A stretch of DNA of 64,000 nucleotides from Bilabrum cf. latius. Its lineage: Eukaryota > Bigyra: Bicosoecida > Bigyra > Bicosoecida. Numbering within the stretch: position 1 is the first letter of the stretch; the number at the start of each line of letters is the position of its first letter. The notes beneath the pieces were generated by a model, which had not been told where the DNA came from, made no database searches, and saw nothing but the letters and a program-made list of their open reading frames with translations. Positions 19,900 through 31,991 of the stretch are shown here, piece after piece. Location: assembly GCA_965178125.1 (NCBI GenBank), contig OZ237740.1, positions 372,001 to 436,000 of the forward strand, read 5' to 3'. The position numbers were made by a program, and so were the translations under genes.

Positions 19900-21330
19900 A
19901 TGGCTGCAGTCGCAGGAGCAACTGAAGCTGATAAGATTAAACCTTCTGGAGACGGTAGGAAGGTGAGCGCCACTACTCATGCGGCTGATTGGGTCGATGA
20001 ATCGATGCGTGCGGACGATGGATGCGAAGCCGTCTCAATCGGTGATGTGAAGTGGGAAATGATGAAAACCCGCATGATTGGATTCAGCACTTTAGATCAT
20101 GTGACTGGTATGCCGGAAGGGTACGCCCTGACCAAGGTGTGCACCTTCGATGGGGAGGAGCTCGAGGTTTTCGATACTTCGTCCGGCAAGGTGGTCGCCA
20201 CGATCAAGCTTGAGCATGAAGGTGACACAAACTACGACATGTTCTACATTCCCCGATCTGGCATCTTCACATTAATCGACGCGGGGGTAGACCACGTGAA
20301 CCTGCACAAACTCGAAGCAACCGAGCTGCCTGGCTCAAAAGGCTACTGCTTCAGGCCCGGAGTACTTGATCGTGCATCCGGCGACCAGCTGCGCCCATGG
20401 GCAAATTTCGAGATGTACTGCTACTCAGCTACTACTGGCAAGGAGACCACGATCGAGGCAGCAGAGGTGCAGGCCACCGTTCCGCTCGAATCTGAGCTTC
20501 TGGAACGCAAGCCACTCGTAACCCGAGTCCACAGGACGCTGACGGAGCCCATCAGGGGCATGTCTGTCCACAAGGAGCGTCTCGTTGGATGCACCGTTCC
20601 TGCACACTACATCAGGCTGCAGGACGGCCGGATCGCTGCGTGGACCGATCAAGGGGAGCCGTACGGCGGTCTGACCGTGTGGGACATGGCGACCAAGTAG
20701 GTCCGCTTCGCCGCTGACTGCTTCCTGCTGGAAGACAACCCGAAATGCGAGGACTGGGAAGAGATCATGGAGGACAATGGAGAGACAGAAGGCACACTTG
20801 TGCAGGTGGGGCCCTCCATGGTGGCCCTGCTGCTGCAGAAGTATAAGTACGGCATCGTGCTCATCGACGTTGATCGCATGGAGCAAGTGGGGCTTGCAGC
20901 GGAGGGCGAGCACATCCACCTGGCCGAGGCCGTGCATGTGGAGGGCATGGACCATGCCATGCTTGTGGCTGGGACCGTGAGTCCTGGTAAAGTGCAGGTT
21001 TGGTGTCCTGTGGATGGTGATGCAGGTTGGTACAAGAAGCAGCAGGAAGTTGAGCTCGGCGAGAAGGTGACGGGAGTGACGGCTCTGAAGGCAATTCCGG
21101 GGGGCAAGCTGCTCGTGTCTGCCCGGCAAGGCAGCTTCAACAACCGATTTGGTGATGACCACCCCTTCAAGTGCTTCGAGCTGAATGGAGTCAACGTGAA
21201 GCTTGCGGCTACGACTGAGACCATCGATGATGAGACTGCTACCATCGATGATGAGACTGCTACCGCCGGTGTAGGCGGTAGCATGCTGCTTCAGGCGGTG
21301 GAGGCGCATGGCGAATCTGGTTCTTGCTGA
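19900..21330 (+). CDS. Gene A copy 2, propeller-like protein
   Basis: The frame is 476 codons from ATG 19900 to TGA, with one TAG at 20698 where copies 1, 3 and 4 have AAG (Lys). The protein starts MAAVAGATEADK, is acidic, and has the conserved ADWVDESMRADDG block near residue 30. A 24-bp internal duplication near 21240 repeats TIDDETA. It has no signal peptide or membrane helix, so a cytosolic or nuclear location is likely. Family unknown; blade-like repeats suggest a propeller. Confidence 0.75.
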
Positions 21331-21535
21331 TCAATGGATCCGGATTCGGACAACGAAAGTGTGGATGGATTCCGGAATCCGGAGTCCGGACCATATTAAA
21401 CCCAAGTTAACCTTAATATCATCCAAGGTTCAATGGGTATTCGGGATGGAGACAGGTTCTCAGCTGCTTCGGACATCCCCGGATCGATATAGCACCACAC
21501 TGCAACCAACCACAAATAGACTATGCGGTGCGCCA

Positions 21536-21895
21536 AGTACAAACACAGCACCCTGCACCCAGCCCATCTCAAAAGCGACCTCCCATCTCGGATCCTGCAG
21601 TGCACCACACACTCACACAGCACCCTTGCCCCCAGCCCATCTCAAAAGCGACCTCCCATCACGGATGCTGCAGTGCGCCACGCACTCACAGCCCCCTGCC
21701 CCCAGCCCATATCAAAAGCGACCTCCCAGCGAGGATGCTGCAGTACACCACGCACTCGCAGCCCCCTGCCCCCAGCCCATCTCAAAAGCGACCTCCCAGC
21801 GAGGATGCTGCAGTGCACAACGCACTCGCAGCACCCTGCCCCCAGCCCAATTCAAAAGCGACCTCCCATCACGGATGCTGCAGTGCACCACACAA
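21536..21895. repeat. 70-bp minisatellite, array 2 (5 copies)
   Basis: AAAGCGACCT recurs at 21572, 21645, 21715, 21785 and 21855. It is the same unit as array 1, with one 73-bp variant, and again lies between convergent A and B. Confidence 0.9.
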
Positions 21896-21937
21896 TCATA
21901 GTGTCCAACCCGGCCCATCCAGTATTGATGTGACCTC

Positions 21938-24832
21938 TCACTTGCACGTGGCATACACAGTGGACACACCACGTCCCTGAATGTCCAGCTCATAGTCTTG
22001 TTCCGGTACTCCGACGGCCAGGGCGCGCCTGGATGCATCGTAGCGAGCTTGCTCTTTCCCTCCCAGCCTCGAGTCGTACGATGAGAACATACCCGAGTCG
22101 AGGCTTCTGTGCTCCCTCTCTGCTTGAGCATACTCTGCACGAGCCGCCTCCAGCCCGCGCCTGGCATCATCAGCCTCGCCAGCCGACGTTGGAAGGTAGT
22201 GGTCCAGCCACTTCATACTAGTGCCACTCGTCGCCATCACCTGCAGGCACATGTGAGTGCTGGTGTGACCGTGCTTCTGAGTGGTAGGGAACGGCTTCAG
22301 GTCCGACTCAACGTGGAAGGGGTGTCCGAAGTTCACACCGAGGACGGCGCGCATCGCATTCATGCCGAAGCTTCTGGTCTCCGCCACGGACTCCAGCCGA
22401 GGATACAGACTGCTGCCGCGACTCCCACTGTTGCAAGCTGATGGCAATTGAATCAACACCGGGACTGACTGGAAGTCATCAGGCTCGGCATATAGAGTCC
22501 AGGTGCCTGCCACAGGGAGCCTCTCGCCGATTGAAGTAGCGTCCTCCCCTGGCTCAGATCCCAATGCGGATGTGCCAGCGTCTGCGAACATCTTCAGTGG
22601 GGCCACACGATCCACCGACACTTCCAGAAGCATTGCGGGATTCGCCTTTTTCACCGCGCTCTGATGCTTCTTACCCCAGCTCAGCTGGATGCCGTACGCA
22701 TACTACATCGGTGCATCATCCAGCTGACACTGAGTCAAGCCTCGCCGCAGCCCGCTCAGTCCATACGCCTGCAGCTTGAACGTGTTAGCCACATCGGCCG
22801 GATCCATCTTGCGGTAGATCACGCGGACTCCCCCGATGCTGTCCTCCCGCCCCTTCACACTCGGACTCGGACTCAGCGATGCATCAGGCGACCCCTCCTT
22901 GTCGTGCTGCAGCTTGCCAGCCGTGTACACGCCGGCCTCGGACCGTAACAGGCTGCCCTCCACCGCGCGGAAGAGCGGCTTCGTCTTGCACTTGTCGCTC
23001 CCGATGCTGTGCAGGCCACTCCACACCAGCTTTGCACCTGTTGCCCCCGGCAGCATGATCTCCACAGGACGCACGTATCCCACTTCCAGCGGCGAGCAGA
23101 ACGAGGACGCCAGACACACGTGCCTGGCCTGACACAGACCATACGGCTCTGAGTCGCCCATGACACCGCACCTAGGCAGCGGGTGCCTGCACGACCCTCC
23201 CTCCTGCTCAGCCTCTTCGCGGTACTTATCCGGGCAGTAGTCGCCAGTGCCCAGGATCGCATGCAGGGCGCGCTTCCGGATTGCCTCGAGCTTAGTCAGC
23301 CGGCACGTCTCGCCCAGCAGCGCCTCTTCCCCCTCGGGCAGCGGCCTGCCGTACTTGTGCTCGAATGACGTGCACTCCAGGCTAGACGGCGGCTGGAACC
23401 GAGTGCCGCGGCGCTTGCCGCACGCCAGGTGGATGCCGCTGCCATCGCCCCCAGCGGACCCATCAGCCCCCGACTCGCCAGAGACATACGACATGTAGAA
23501 TGACACTGAGCTGAGGCACGCTCTGCACGCGTCTGTCGCCTGCTGGTGGTACTCGTTGACGATCTTGGTGGTGGTGCTGCCGTCCGCATGCCTGTGCTCG
23601 TGCTCTGACTCGAACTTGTTCACGAGAGCAAACTCAGAGTCGTTCAGGTGGCAGGACTTGCGGAAGGCCTCGTGCTTCCTGGCCATCTCGTCGCAGTCCT
23701 GCAGCGGGTACGGCTTGGCCTCTGGGAATCCATTCGCGCTGCGCTCGTTGTGGATCTTGATCAGGTAGTTGAGCACCTCCTCGCAGTCTGCCTTGGGCAG
23801 GCCCGTCTCGGCCGACAGCCGCAGCAGCGTGCTTGCACCGTGCGACGCAAACACGTTGTGCGAGGCCTGCCGAATGCGCTCCTGCATGGCGGCTTCGATG
23901 AGGAACTTCCTGGCCTTGGCGGCTTGCAGCACCTGGGACAGCGGGATGTCCTTGCGCTCGTTGCCGTCGGCGTCCAGCATCTAGGTATCTCCGGACATGA
24001 AGCACATCCTCCCGACCGCTTCCATGCTCTCCACCCTGCCGCGGCTCGACCGCTTGCCTGCCTCCATCGCTATGCGGGTGCACGCCTCCCAGTCGCCGAA
24101 GAGAGCCAGGCCGTGCAGGGCCCAGAACTTCATGTCCACCACGGCCGGCATCGTGTCCACCGTGGTGGCCCAGCGCTTGAGCCCAGCCATCATCGTCTCG
24201 CGGTCCTGCGTGGCGCTGACGAGGCTGGGCTCGCCTCCCCTGACGCTCACCGTGACGTCTGTGGCGAGCTGAGCAGTGCGCCGAGACTTGCCGGACGACC
24301 ACGCCGCGCTGAGATCCACTCCTGCCTTGCCCGCACTGGAGGCCAGCTCTGCCAGCTGCAGGGCCCGTTGGATGGTGGGCCCGTCCTCGCGGATGGAGCT
24401 GGTCTTGTACGAGGTGTCCACGACTTCCTCCCGCCCGTCCACGATGCGGGTGTACTTGGTGCTGGCGGTGGTGGTGTGGTTGGAGCGAGACGCCGTGAGG
24501 ATGTCACCGACTGAGATGGACTCTGCCGGGTCGAAGCTGGCCTGCAGGGAGAGGGCGGTGTCGGTGTGCTCGTCCGTGGAGAGCTTCTCGGAGCTGAACT
24601 TGCGGGTGACGGTGTACTCCCTTCCCATCGCGATGCTCGTGGACACGAGTTCACCATACGTGTTAAGGAATCCAAGGTACTGATCCTGTACCCAATCAGG
24701 GACAGAGGCCCACAACTTCTGAAGGCCCTCGCGGCCGAGCGCCTTGCCAGGATAGAAGTCTTTGATGTACTCCACAGCATTGGAGGTGACGCGTAATTGC
24801 AGAACTGCTCTCTTGAACTCATCCGCAAAGCC
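21938..24832 (-). pseudogene. Gene B copy 2, MACPF-like protein, 5' truncated
   Basis: The frame is open from 24832 to TGA at 21938, crossing TAG at 23981 and 22703. It keeps the MACPF signature region (YGELVSTSIAMG) but loses the first 140 or so residues; homology to copy 4 stops near 24825 and an in-frame TGA follows at 24833. At 22703 it has TAG where copies 1 and 4 have CAG. At about 22850 it has GGG where copies 1, 3 and 4 have TAG. No proper start is visible. Confidence 0.7.
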
Positions 24833-24967
24833 TCAACAGAAAGCAAAAGAAGGCCGCCGGCCACTTCATTTGTAGCGTGTAATAACAGAAAACCACATTA
24901 TAGTTGAAGACATGAACTTGCGACTTTCGGAAAGGGATCTTCATTCTACCAGCCTTCTTCTCATACA

Positions 24968-26377
24968 ATGGCTGCAGTCGCAGGAGCAACTGAAGCCAAT
25001 GAATCCAGTCATTCAAGTGACGGCGGGAAGGAGAGCGCCACTTCTCATGCGGCTGATTGGGTCGATGAATCGATGCGCGCGGACGACGGATGCGAAGCCG
25101 TCTCAATCGGTGATGCATCGTGGGAAATAATGAAAACCCGCATGATTGGATTCAGCACTTTAGATCATGTGACTGGCATGCCGGAAGGGTACGCCCTGAC
25201 CAAGGTGTGCACGTTCGATGGGGAGGAGCTCGAGGTTTTCGATACTTCGTCTGGCAAGGTGGTCGCCACGGTCAAGCTTGAGCATAAAGGCGACACAATC
25301 TACGACATGTTCTATATTCCCCGGTCTGGCATCTTCACATTAATCGATGTGGGGGTGTACCACGTGGACCTGCACAAACTCGAAGCAACCGAGCTGCCTG
25401 GCTCGAAAGGCTACTGCTACTGGCCCGGGGTACTTGACCGTGCCACAAGCAACCAGCTGCGCCCATGGGCTTACTTCGAGATGTACTGCTATTCAGCAAC
25501 GACCGGCAAGGAGACCACGATCGAGGCAGCAGAGGTGCAGGCCACCGTTCCGCTCGAATCAGAGCTTCTGGAAGACAAGCCGCTCGTAACCCGAGTCCAC
25601 AGGACGCTGACGGGGCCCATCAGGGGCATGTCTGTCCACAAGGAGCGTCTCGTTGGATGCACCGTTCCAGCACACTACATCAGGCTGCAGGACGGCCGAA
25701 TCGCTGCGTGGACCGATCAAGGGGAGCCGTACGGCGGTCTGACCGTGTGGGACATGGCGACCAAGAAGGCCCGCTTCACCGCTGACTGCTTCTTCCTGGA
25801 AGGCAACCCGAAATGCGAGGACTGGGAAGAGATTTGGGACGCCAATGGAGAGGCAGAAGGCACCCTTGTGCAGGTGGGTCCTTCCATGGTGGCCCTGCTG
25901 CTGCAGAAGTACAAGTACGGCATCGTGCTCATCGACGTTGATCGCATGGAGCAGGTGGGGCTGGCTGCGGAGGGCGAGCACATCCACCTGGCCGAGGCCG
26001 TGCATGTGAAGGGCATGGACCATGCCATGCTGGTGGCTGGGACCGTGAGTCCTGGTAAACTGCAGGTTTGGTGTCCAGTAGACGGTGATGCAGGTTGGTA
26101 CAAGAAGCAGCAGGAGGTTGAGCTCGGCGAGAAGGTGACGGGAGTGACGGCTCTGAAGGCAATTCCGGGGGGCAAGCTGCTCGTGTCTGCCCGGCAAGGC
26201 AGGTTCAATAACCGATTTAGTGATGACCACCCCTTCAAGTGCTTCGAGCTGAATGGTGTCAAGGTGAAGCTTGCGGCTGCGACTGAGACCATCGATGATG
26301 AGACTGCTACCGCCGGTGTAGGCGGTAGCATGCTGCTTCAGGCGGTGGAGGCGCATGGCGAATCTGGTTGTTAGTGA
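24968..26377 (+). CDS. Gene A copy 3, propeller-like protein
   Basis: This is the cleanest A copy: 469 codons from ATG 24968, ending TAG then TGA (26372 to 26377). It has the conserved leader region upstream. Conserved blocks are ADWVDESMRADDG, FYIPRSGIF, HYIRLQDGRIAAWTD and VLIDVDRMEQVG. Intact reading frame and leader suggest it is expressed. Confidence 0.78.
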
Positions 26378-27100
26378 GGCCAGCATGGTCTCTAAGATTG
26401 AGGTCGCGCGGTGGGCGCAGGACCCGCTCGAGGTGCAGGCTCAGATGCGACGTAGCGATGCGGAGGAGTGAGAGAGAGCGGCTAGTGAGGAAGTACAGGA
26501 GTGGCGGCAACTAGGTTTGGGCGAAAAGAAGGGGGAGGCGGGGTTGAGGACGGAGCAGAGGGAGAGGGGCGACGGTCCACCGAAAGGGGTGAGGAAGTAG
26601 TGGAGGAGAAGATGATTGGTGGGGCCATCAGGTTCATACGGCGGATAGGAAGGAGGAGGCACAGGCCGGGCAGGTGGGGGGTTGGGCATGTGTGTGATGA
26701 GCGACTCGGATATAGGGATCGGATCACCCGACCACATGCGGATGTGGTGGAAGTTGAGAGGTCACACTAGCTGAATGTTTAATTCGGACCACAAAAAATC
26801 CTGAATCCGTATAAATTCCGGAACACTCAGGAGTCTAGAATCTAGATTCTAGATCGGCCTTTCAGTATCCCTAAGACAGGACTCAGAGATACTGAAGGAT
26901 CCTATCTCTAAGGTTAGCTAAGACAGAGATACAAAAGGGCAGCGGGACCTCGCTATCAAGCCAGAGTCCGGAATCCGGGTCCAAATCTAACCCAGATCCC
27001 GATTAATATCAAAGATGGGTATGCCGTATGGATAGATCTACAGGTTCTTATGTGCTTCGGAGTCCGATTTAATACCACACTCCAACCAACCACAAAAAGA
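26378..27100. other. Intergenic insertion between A copy 3 and its minisatellite
   Basis: About 680 bases here are absent from the other units. It contains a purine-rich block (26460 to 26650), several TCCGGA words, and a perfect 20-bp palindrome at 26834. I see no gene. Confidence 0.5.
26834..26853. repeat. Perfect 20-bp palindrome
   Basis: TCTAGAATCTAGATTCTAGA equals its own reverse complement. It could extrude as a cruciform. Confidence 0.85.
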
Positions 27101-27119
27101 CTCTGCGGTGCGCCACGTA

Positions 27120-27610
27120 CACAAACACCACCCTGCACCCAGCCCATCTCAAAAGCGACCTCCCATCACGGATGCTGCACTGCACCATGCACACTCGCAG
27201 CACCCTTGCCCCCAGCCCAATTCAAAAGCGACCTCCCATCACGGATGCTGCAGTGCACCACACACTCGCAGCACCCTGCACCCAGCCCATCTCAAAAGCG
27301 ACCTCCCATCATGGATCCTGCAGTGCACCTAGCACTCACAGCACCCTGCACCCAGCCCATCTCAAAAGCGACCTACCATCACGGATCCTGCAGTGCACCA
27401 CACACTCGCAGCACCCTGCACCCAGTGCACAACGCACTCGCAGCACCCTGCACCCAGCCCAATTCAAAAGCGACCTCCAATCACGGATGCTGCACTGCAC
27501 CATGCACACTCGCAGCACCCTGCACCCAGCCCATCTCAAAAGCGACCTCCCATCACGGATGCTGCAGTGCACCACGCACACACACAGCACCCTGCACCCA
27601 GCCCACCCAG
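27120..27610. repeat. 70-bp minisatellite, array 3 (6 copies, one deleted unit)
   Basis: AAAGCGACCT recurs at 27152, 27225, 27295, 27365, 27467 and 27539. The 102-bp gap reflects a partial extra unit. It lies between A copy 3 and B copy 3. Confidence 0.88.
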
Positions 27611-27625
27611 TAATGGTGTGACCTT

Positions 27626-30319
27626 TCACTTGCAAGTGGCATACACTGTGGACACACCACTTCCCTGAATGTCAAGCTCGTAGTCCTGCTCCGGCACTCC
27701 GACGGCCAGGGCGCGCCTGGATGCATCGTAGCGAGCTTGCTCTTTCCCTCCCAGCCTCGAGTCGTACGATGAGAACACACCCGAGTCGAGGCTTATGTGC
27801 CCCCTCTCTGCTTTAGCATACTCTGCACGAGCCGCCTCCAGCCCGCGCCTGGCATCATCAGCCTCGCCAGCCGACGTTGGAAGGTAGTGGTCCAGCCACT
27901 TCATACCAGTGCCACTCGTCGCCATCACCTGCAGGCACATGTGAGTGCTGGTGTGACGGTGCTTCTGGGTGGTAGGGAACGGCTTCAGGTCCGACTCGAC
28001 GTGGAAGGGGTGTCCGAAGTTCACACCGAGGACGGCTCGCATCGCATTCATGCCGAAGCTTCTGGTCTCCGCCATAGACTCCAGCCGAGGGTACAGACTG
28101 CTGCCGCGACTCCCGCTGTTGCAAGCTGATGGCAATTGAATCAACACCGGGACTGGCTGGAAGTCATCGGGCTCGGCATACAGAGTCCAGGTGCCTGCCA
28201 CAGGGAGCCTCTCGCCGATTGTAGTAGCGTCCTCCCCTGGCTCAGATCCAGCAGCGGATGTGCCAGCATCTGCGAACATCTTCAGCGGGGCCACGCGATC
28301 CACCGACACTTCCAGAAGCATTGCTGGTTTCGCCTTACTCACGGCGCTCTTGTGCTTGTCATCCCAGCTCAGCTGAACGCCGTGCTTATGCTACATAGGC
28401 GCGTCTTGTAGCTGACACTGAGTCAACCCCCGCCGCAGCCCGCTTAGCCCATACGACTGCAGCTTGAACGTGTTAGCCACATCGGCCGGAGCCACCTTGC
28501 GGTAGATCACGTTGACTCCCCCGATGCTGTCCTCTCGCTACTTCGCACTCGGACTCGGACTCGGACTCAGCGATGTATCAGGCGACCCCTCCTCGTCGTG
28601 CTGTAGCTTGCCAGCCGTGTACACGCCGGCCTCGGACCGAAGCAGGCTGCCCTCCACCGCGCGGAAGAGCGGCTTCGTCTTGCACTTCTGGCTCCCAATG
28701 CTGTGCAGGCCACCCCACACCAGCTTCTCTTTCGTGGCCCCCGGCAGCTTGATCTCCACAGGACGCACGTATCCCACTTCCAGCGGCGAGCAGAACGAGG
28801 ACGCCAGACACACGTGCCGGGCCTGGCACAGACCGTACGGCTCTGAGTCGCCCTTGACACCGCACCTAGGCAGCGGGTGCCTGCACACCCCTCCCTCCTG
28901 CTCCGCCTGTTTGCGGTATTTATCCGGGCAGTAGTCGCCAGTGCCCAGGATAGCATGCAGGGCGCGCTTCCGGATTGCCTCGAGCTTAATAAGCCGGCAT
29001 GTCTCGCCCAGCAGCGCCTCTTCCCCCTCGGGCAGCGGCCTGCCGTACTTGTGCTCGAATGACGTGCACTCCAGGCTAGACGGCGGCTGGTATCGAGTGC
29101 TGCGGCGCTTGCCGCACGCCAGGTGGATGCCGCTGCCATCGCCCCCAGCGGACCCATCAGCCCCTGACTCGCCAGAGACATACGACATGTAGTGCGACAC
29201 GGAGCTGAGGCACGCCCTGCACGCGTCTGTCGCCTGCTGGTGGTACTCGTTGACGATCTTGGTGGTGGTGCTGCCGTCCGCATGCCTGTGCTCGTGCTCT
29301 GACTCGAACTTGTTCACGAGAGCAAACTCAGAGTCGTTCAGGTGGCAGGACTTGCGGAAGGCCTCGTGCTTCCTGGCCATCTCGTCGCAGTCCTGCAGCG
29401 GGTACGGCTTGGCCTCTGGGAATCCATTCGCGCTGCGCTCGTTGTGGATCTTGATCAGGTAGTTGAGCACCTCCTCGCAGTCTGCCTTGGGCAGGCCCGT
29501 CTCGGCCGACAGCCGCAGCAGCGTGCTTGCACCGTGCGACGCAAACACGTTGTGCGAGGCCTGCCGAATGCGCTCCTGCATGGCGGCTTCGATGAGGAAC
29601 TTCCTGGCCTTGGCGGCTTGCAGCACCTGGGATAGTGGGATGTCCTTGAGCTCGTTGCCGTCGGCGTCAAGCATCTAGGTATCTCCGGACATGAAGCACA
29701 TCCGGCCGACCGCTTCCATGCTCTCCACCCTGCCGCGGCTCGACCGTTTGCCTGCCTCCATCGCTATGCGGGTGCACGCCTCCCAGTCGCCGAAGAGAGC
29801 CAGGCCGTGCAGGGCCCAGAACTTCATGTCCACCACGGCCGGCATCGTGTCCACCGTGGTGGCCCAGCGCTTGAGCCCAGCCATCATCGTCTCGCGGTCC
29901 TGCGTGGCGCTGACGAGGCTGGGCTCGCCTCCCCTGACGCTCACCGTGACGTCTGTGGCGAGCTAAGCAGTGCGCCGAGACTTGCCGGACGACCACGCCG
30001 CGCTGAGATCCAGTCCTGCCTTGCCCCCACTGGAGGCCAGCTCTGCCAGCTGCAGGGCCCGTTGGATGGTGGGCCCGTCCTCGCGGATGGAGCTGGTCTT
30101 GTAAAAGGTGTCCACGACTTCCTCCCGCCCGTCCACGATGCGGGTGTACTTGGTGCTGGCGGTGGTGGTGTGGTTGGAGCGAGACGCCGTGAGGATGTCA
30201 CCGACTGAGATGGACTCTGCCGGGTCGAAGCTGGCCTGCAGGGAGAGGGCGGTGTCGGTGTGCTCGTCCGTGGAGAGCTTCTCGGAGCTGAACTTGCGGG
30301 TGACGAGGTAGGTATATTC
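27626..30319 (-). pseudogene. Gene B copy 3, MACPF-like protein, 5' truncated
   Basis: The frame is open from 30319 (after an in-frame TGA) to TGA at 27626, crossing TAG at 29963, 29672, 28535 and 28391. The TAG at 29963 is CAG in copies 1, 2 and 4. Like copy 1 it ends where the MACPF signature should begin, and its 5' flank resembles that of copy 1, so these two copies share a breakpoint. Confidence 0.7.
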
Positions 30320-30766
30320 TCATCGCGTAGTAGACTAGCTGATCGGTCCTGGCATGGTTGTCATATAGAACTTGCTCTGGTTTGGCTGCAGTTCCACGCC
30401 TACCTGCGAGTGCTCAGGTGCCGGACCTTTCGGTGAGGGCTCGAATGTTAATCCATCCGCCTGAAGTGCCACGCGCCGTCAATCCATTCTCGGACTTTGG
30501 ATGCCCTGATCCGGAATCCGGAATCCGGATCAGCTTCGCGACCGGTTGCAACCACTTCATTTGTAGCGTGTTAGAACCGAAAACCCACTTTATTGACCAA
30601 TTATAAAACTTTAGAAGACATGAACTTGCGACTTTCTGAAAGGGATCTTCATTCTACCAGACTTATTCTCATACAATGGCTGGAGTTGCAGGAGCAACTG
30701 AAGCTGATAAGATTACACCTTCTGGAGACGGCAGGAAGGTGAGCGCCACTTCTCATGCGGCTGACT

Positions 30767-31991
30767 AGACATGGCCTTAGGCCCCTTCCCCCGTCTGCCT
30801 TACGGGGGGGAAGGGGCCGGGAGCAGGGCGCGCCTCGTCCCGAAGCGAGGGAAGCCCAGCGCGGGCGTGACTCGCAGGGTGGTCGCACAGCTGGTCGCAA
30901 GCTGGTCCGGTGGAAGGCCTGGGGGGAGCCGGATGAATGGCCTTGCCGGCTGCTGCCCTACGATATTTCGTGCAGACATTGTTGCAACAAACATAGTATG
31001 CAATCTATAGCCATGGCGTTTGAACGTGTGCGCGCAGGGTTGCCGGGGTCGCTCACTTCCACAGGTTGTCACTGCCACGGCATCGTCGTAGTACCCAGTG
31101 TTGTACACACGAACGCACCAAAGCTGCGAGCCAGCAAGTTCAGTTTAACTTGATCTTTGCACGACTTGTTGGTATTGTGGTGTAAGTCACAGCTCTTCTG
31201 AGCATCGCCACGTATCCCAGTCGTGTGCAGGAAATCGCCACGTCACGGTGGCGTTGCCGAGCGCCGAAGATGAATTCCTGAAACACACACTCGCCTCGCA
31301 GCGATGCATGCACCTCGAGCAACCGACTGCCACACACAGAGTTGGAACGCAGCAGTCGTGCATCGTGGAGCCAATATCTGTCCCAATGCAATGGCGCTGG
31401 TGCGGACGCCGTCTGGCCGCCCTGCGAGCAGCGAGGTCCAGATTTCGGATGGTCGGGCCGCTCAGGAAGATGAGTGAAAATCGGTTTCGGGGCCCGAATT
31501 CAGGCCAGATTACCGGTGCATTGCCAGCGTCGGAGCGCGTCGGAGTGCGACGCCGAGGAAACTTAAGGATTCAATCTGGCGATCCGCAGGGGCGGCGGGG
31601 CTGCGCGCCGTGGTCGGTTGGCGCAGGTTGCCAAAACGACGAAAAAGTTATCTGGGCTTCACGCCCGTCGGCGGGCGCAGCCGCTGGGTGCATATCGAAT
31701 TACATCTGAATGCGCTCGGAAGCGCAAGAGCACATTTTTGAGTTAGGTCCTCGTTCGCGAGAAAAGTGCCGGAACGTGGGTTTTGGGCCTTGTGCCGACG
31801 GCCGCCGAGCAGCAAATCCGCCCCGGCATGCGCTTTCCCAGCGGTGAGCGTGAAGCCGACTGGCATATAAAGTTGCGGATGCGTGATATCAAATGATTGG
31901 TTGGGGTCCGATGCCGGGTCCGGCGGGCGTGCGGGGCGCTAGGTCCAATTGCCAAAGTAGGGTGGGAGCGTGTCTATATATAATATCCCTA
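30767..31991. mobile_element. Insertion inside gene A copy 4
   Basis: About 1,225 bases interrupt GCTGA/TTGGGTCG, which is continuous in copies 2, 3 and 5. Near the left end is a strong hairpin (30780 to 30818). The right end is TATATATAATATCCC. I see no transposase gene, clear terminal inverted repeat or target duplication, so the type is unknown. Confidence 0.55.
30780..30818. repeat. GC-rich hairpin at the insertion edge
   Basis: GGCCCCTTCCCCCGT pairs with ACGGGGGGGAAGGGGCC across a seven-base loop, with two bulged G. Confidence 0.8.

Noticed and set aside
20698-20700. TAG in gene A copy 2 as proof of Gln
   Set aside because: The other copies have AAG (Lys) here, so this site does not support the assignment directly; it is compatible as a missense change.
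30767-31991. Spliceosomal intron in gene A copy 4
   Set aside because: The joint does not give GT...AG boundaries that restore the frame, and no other copy has an intron.
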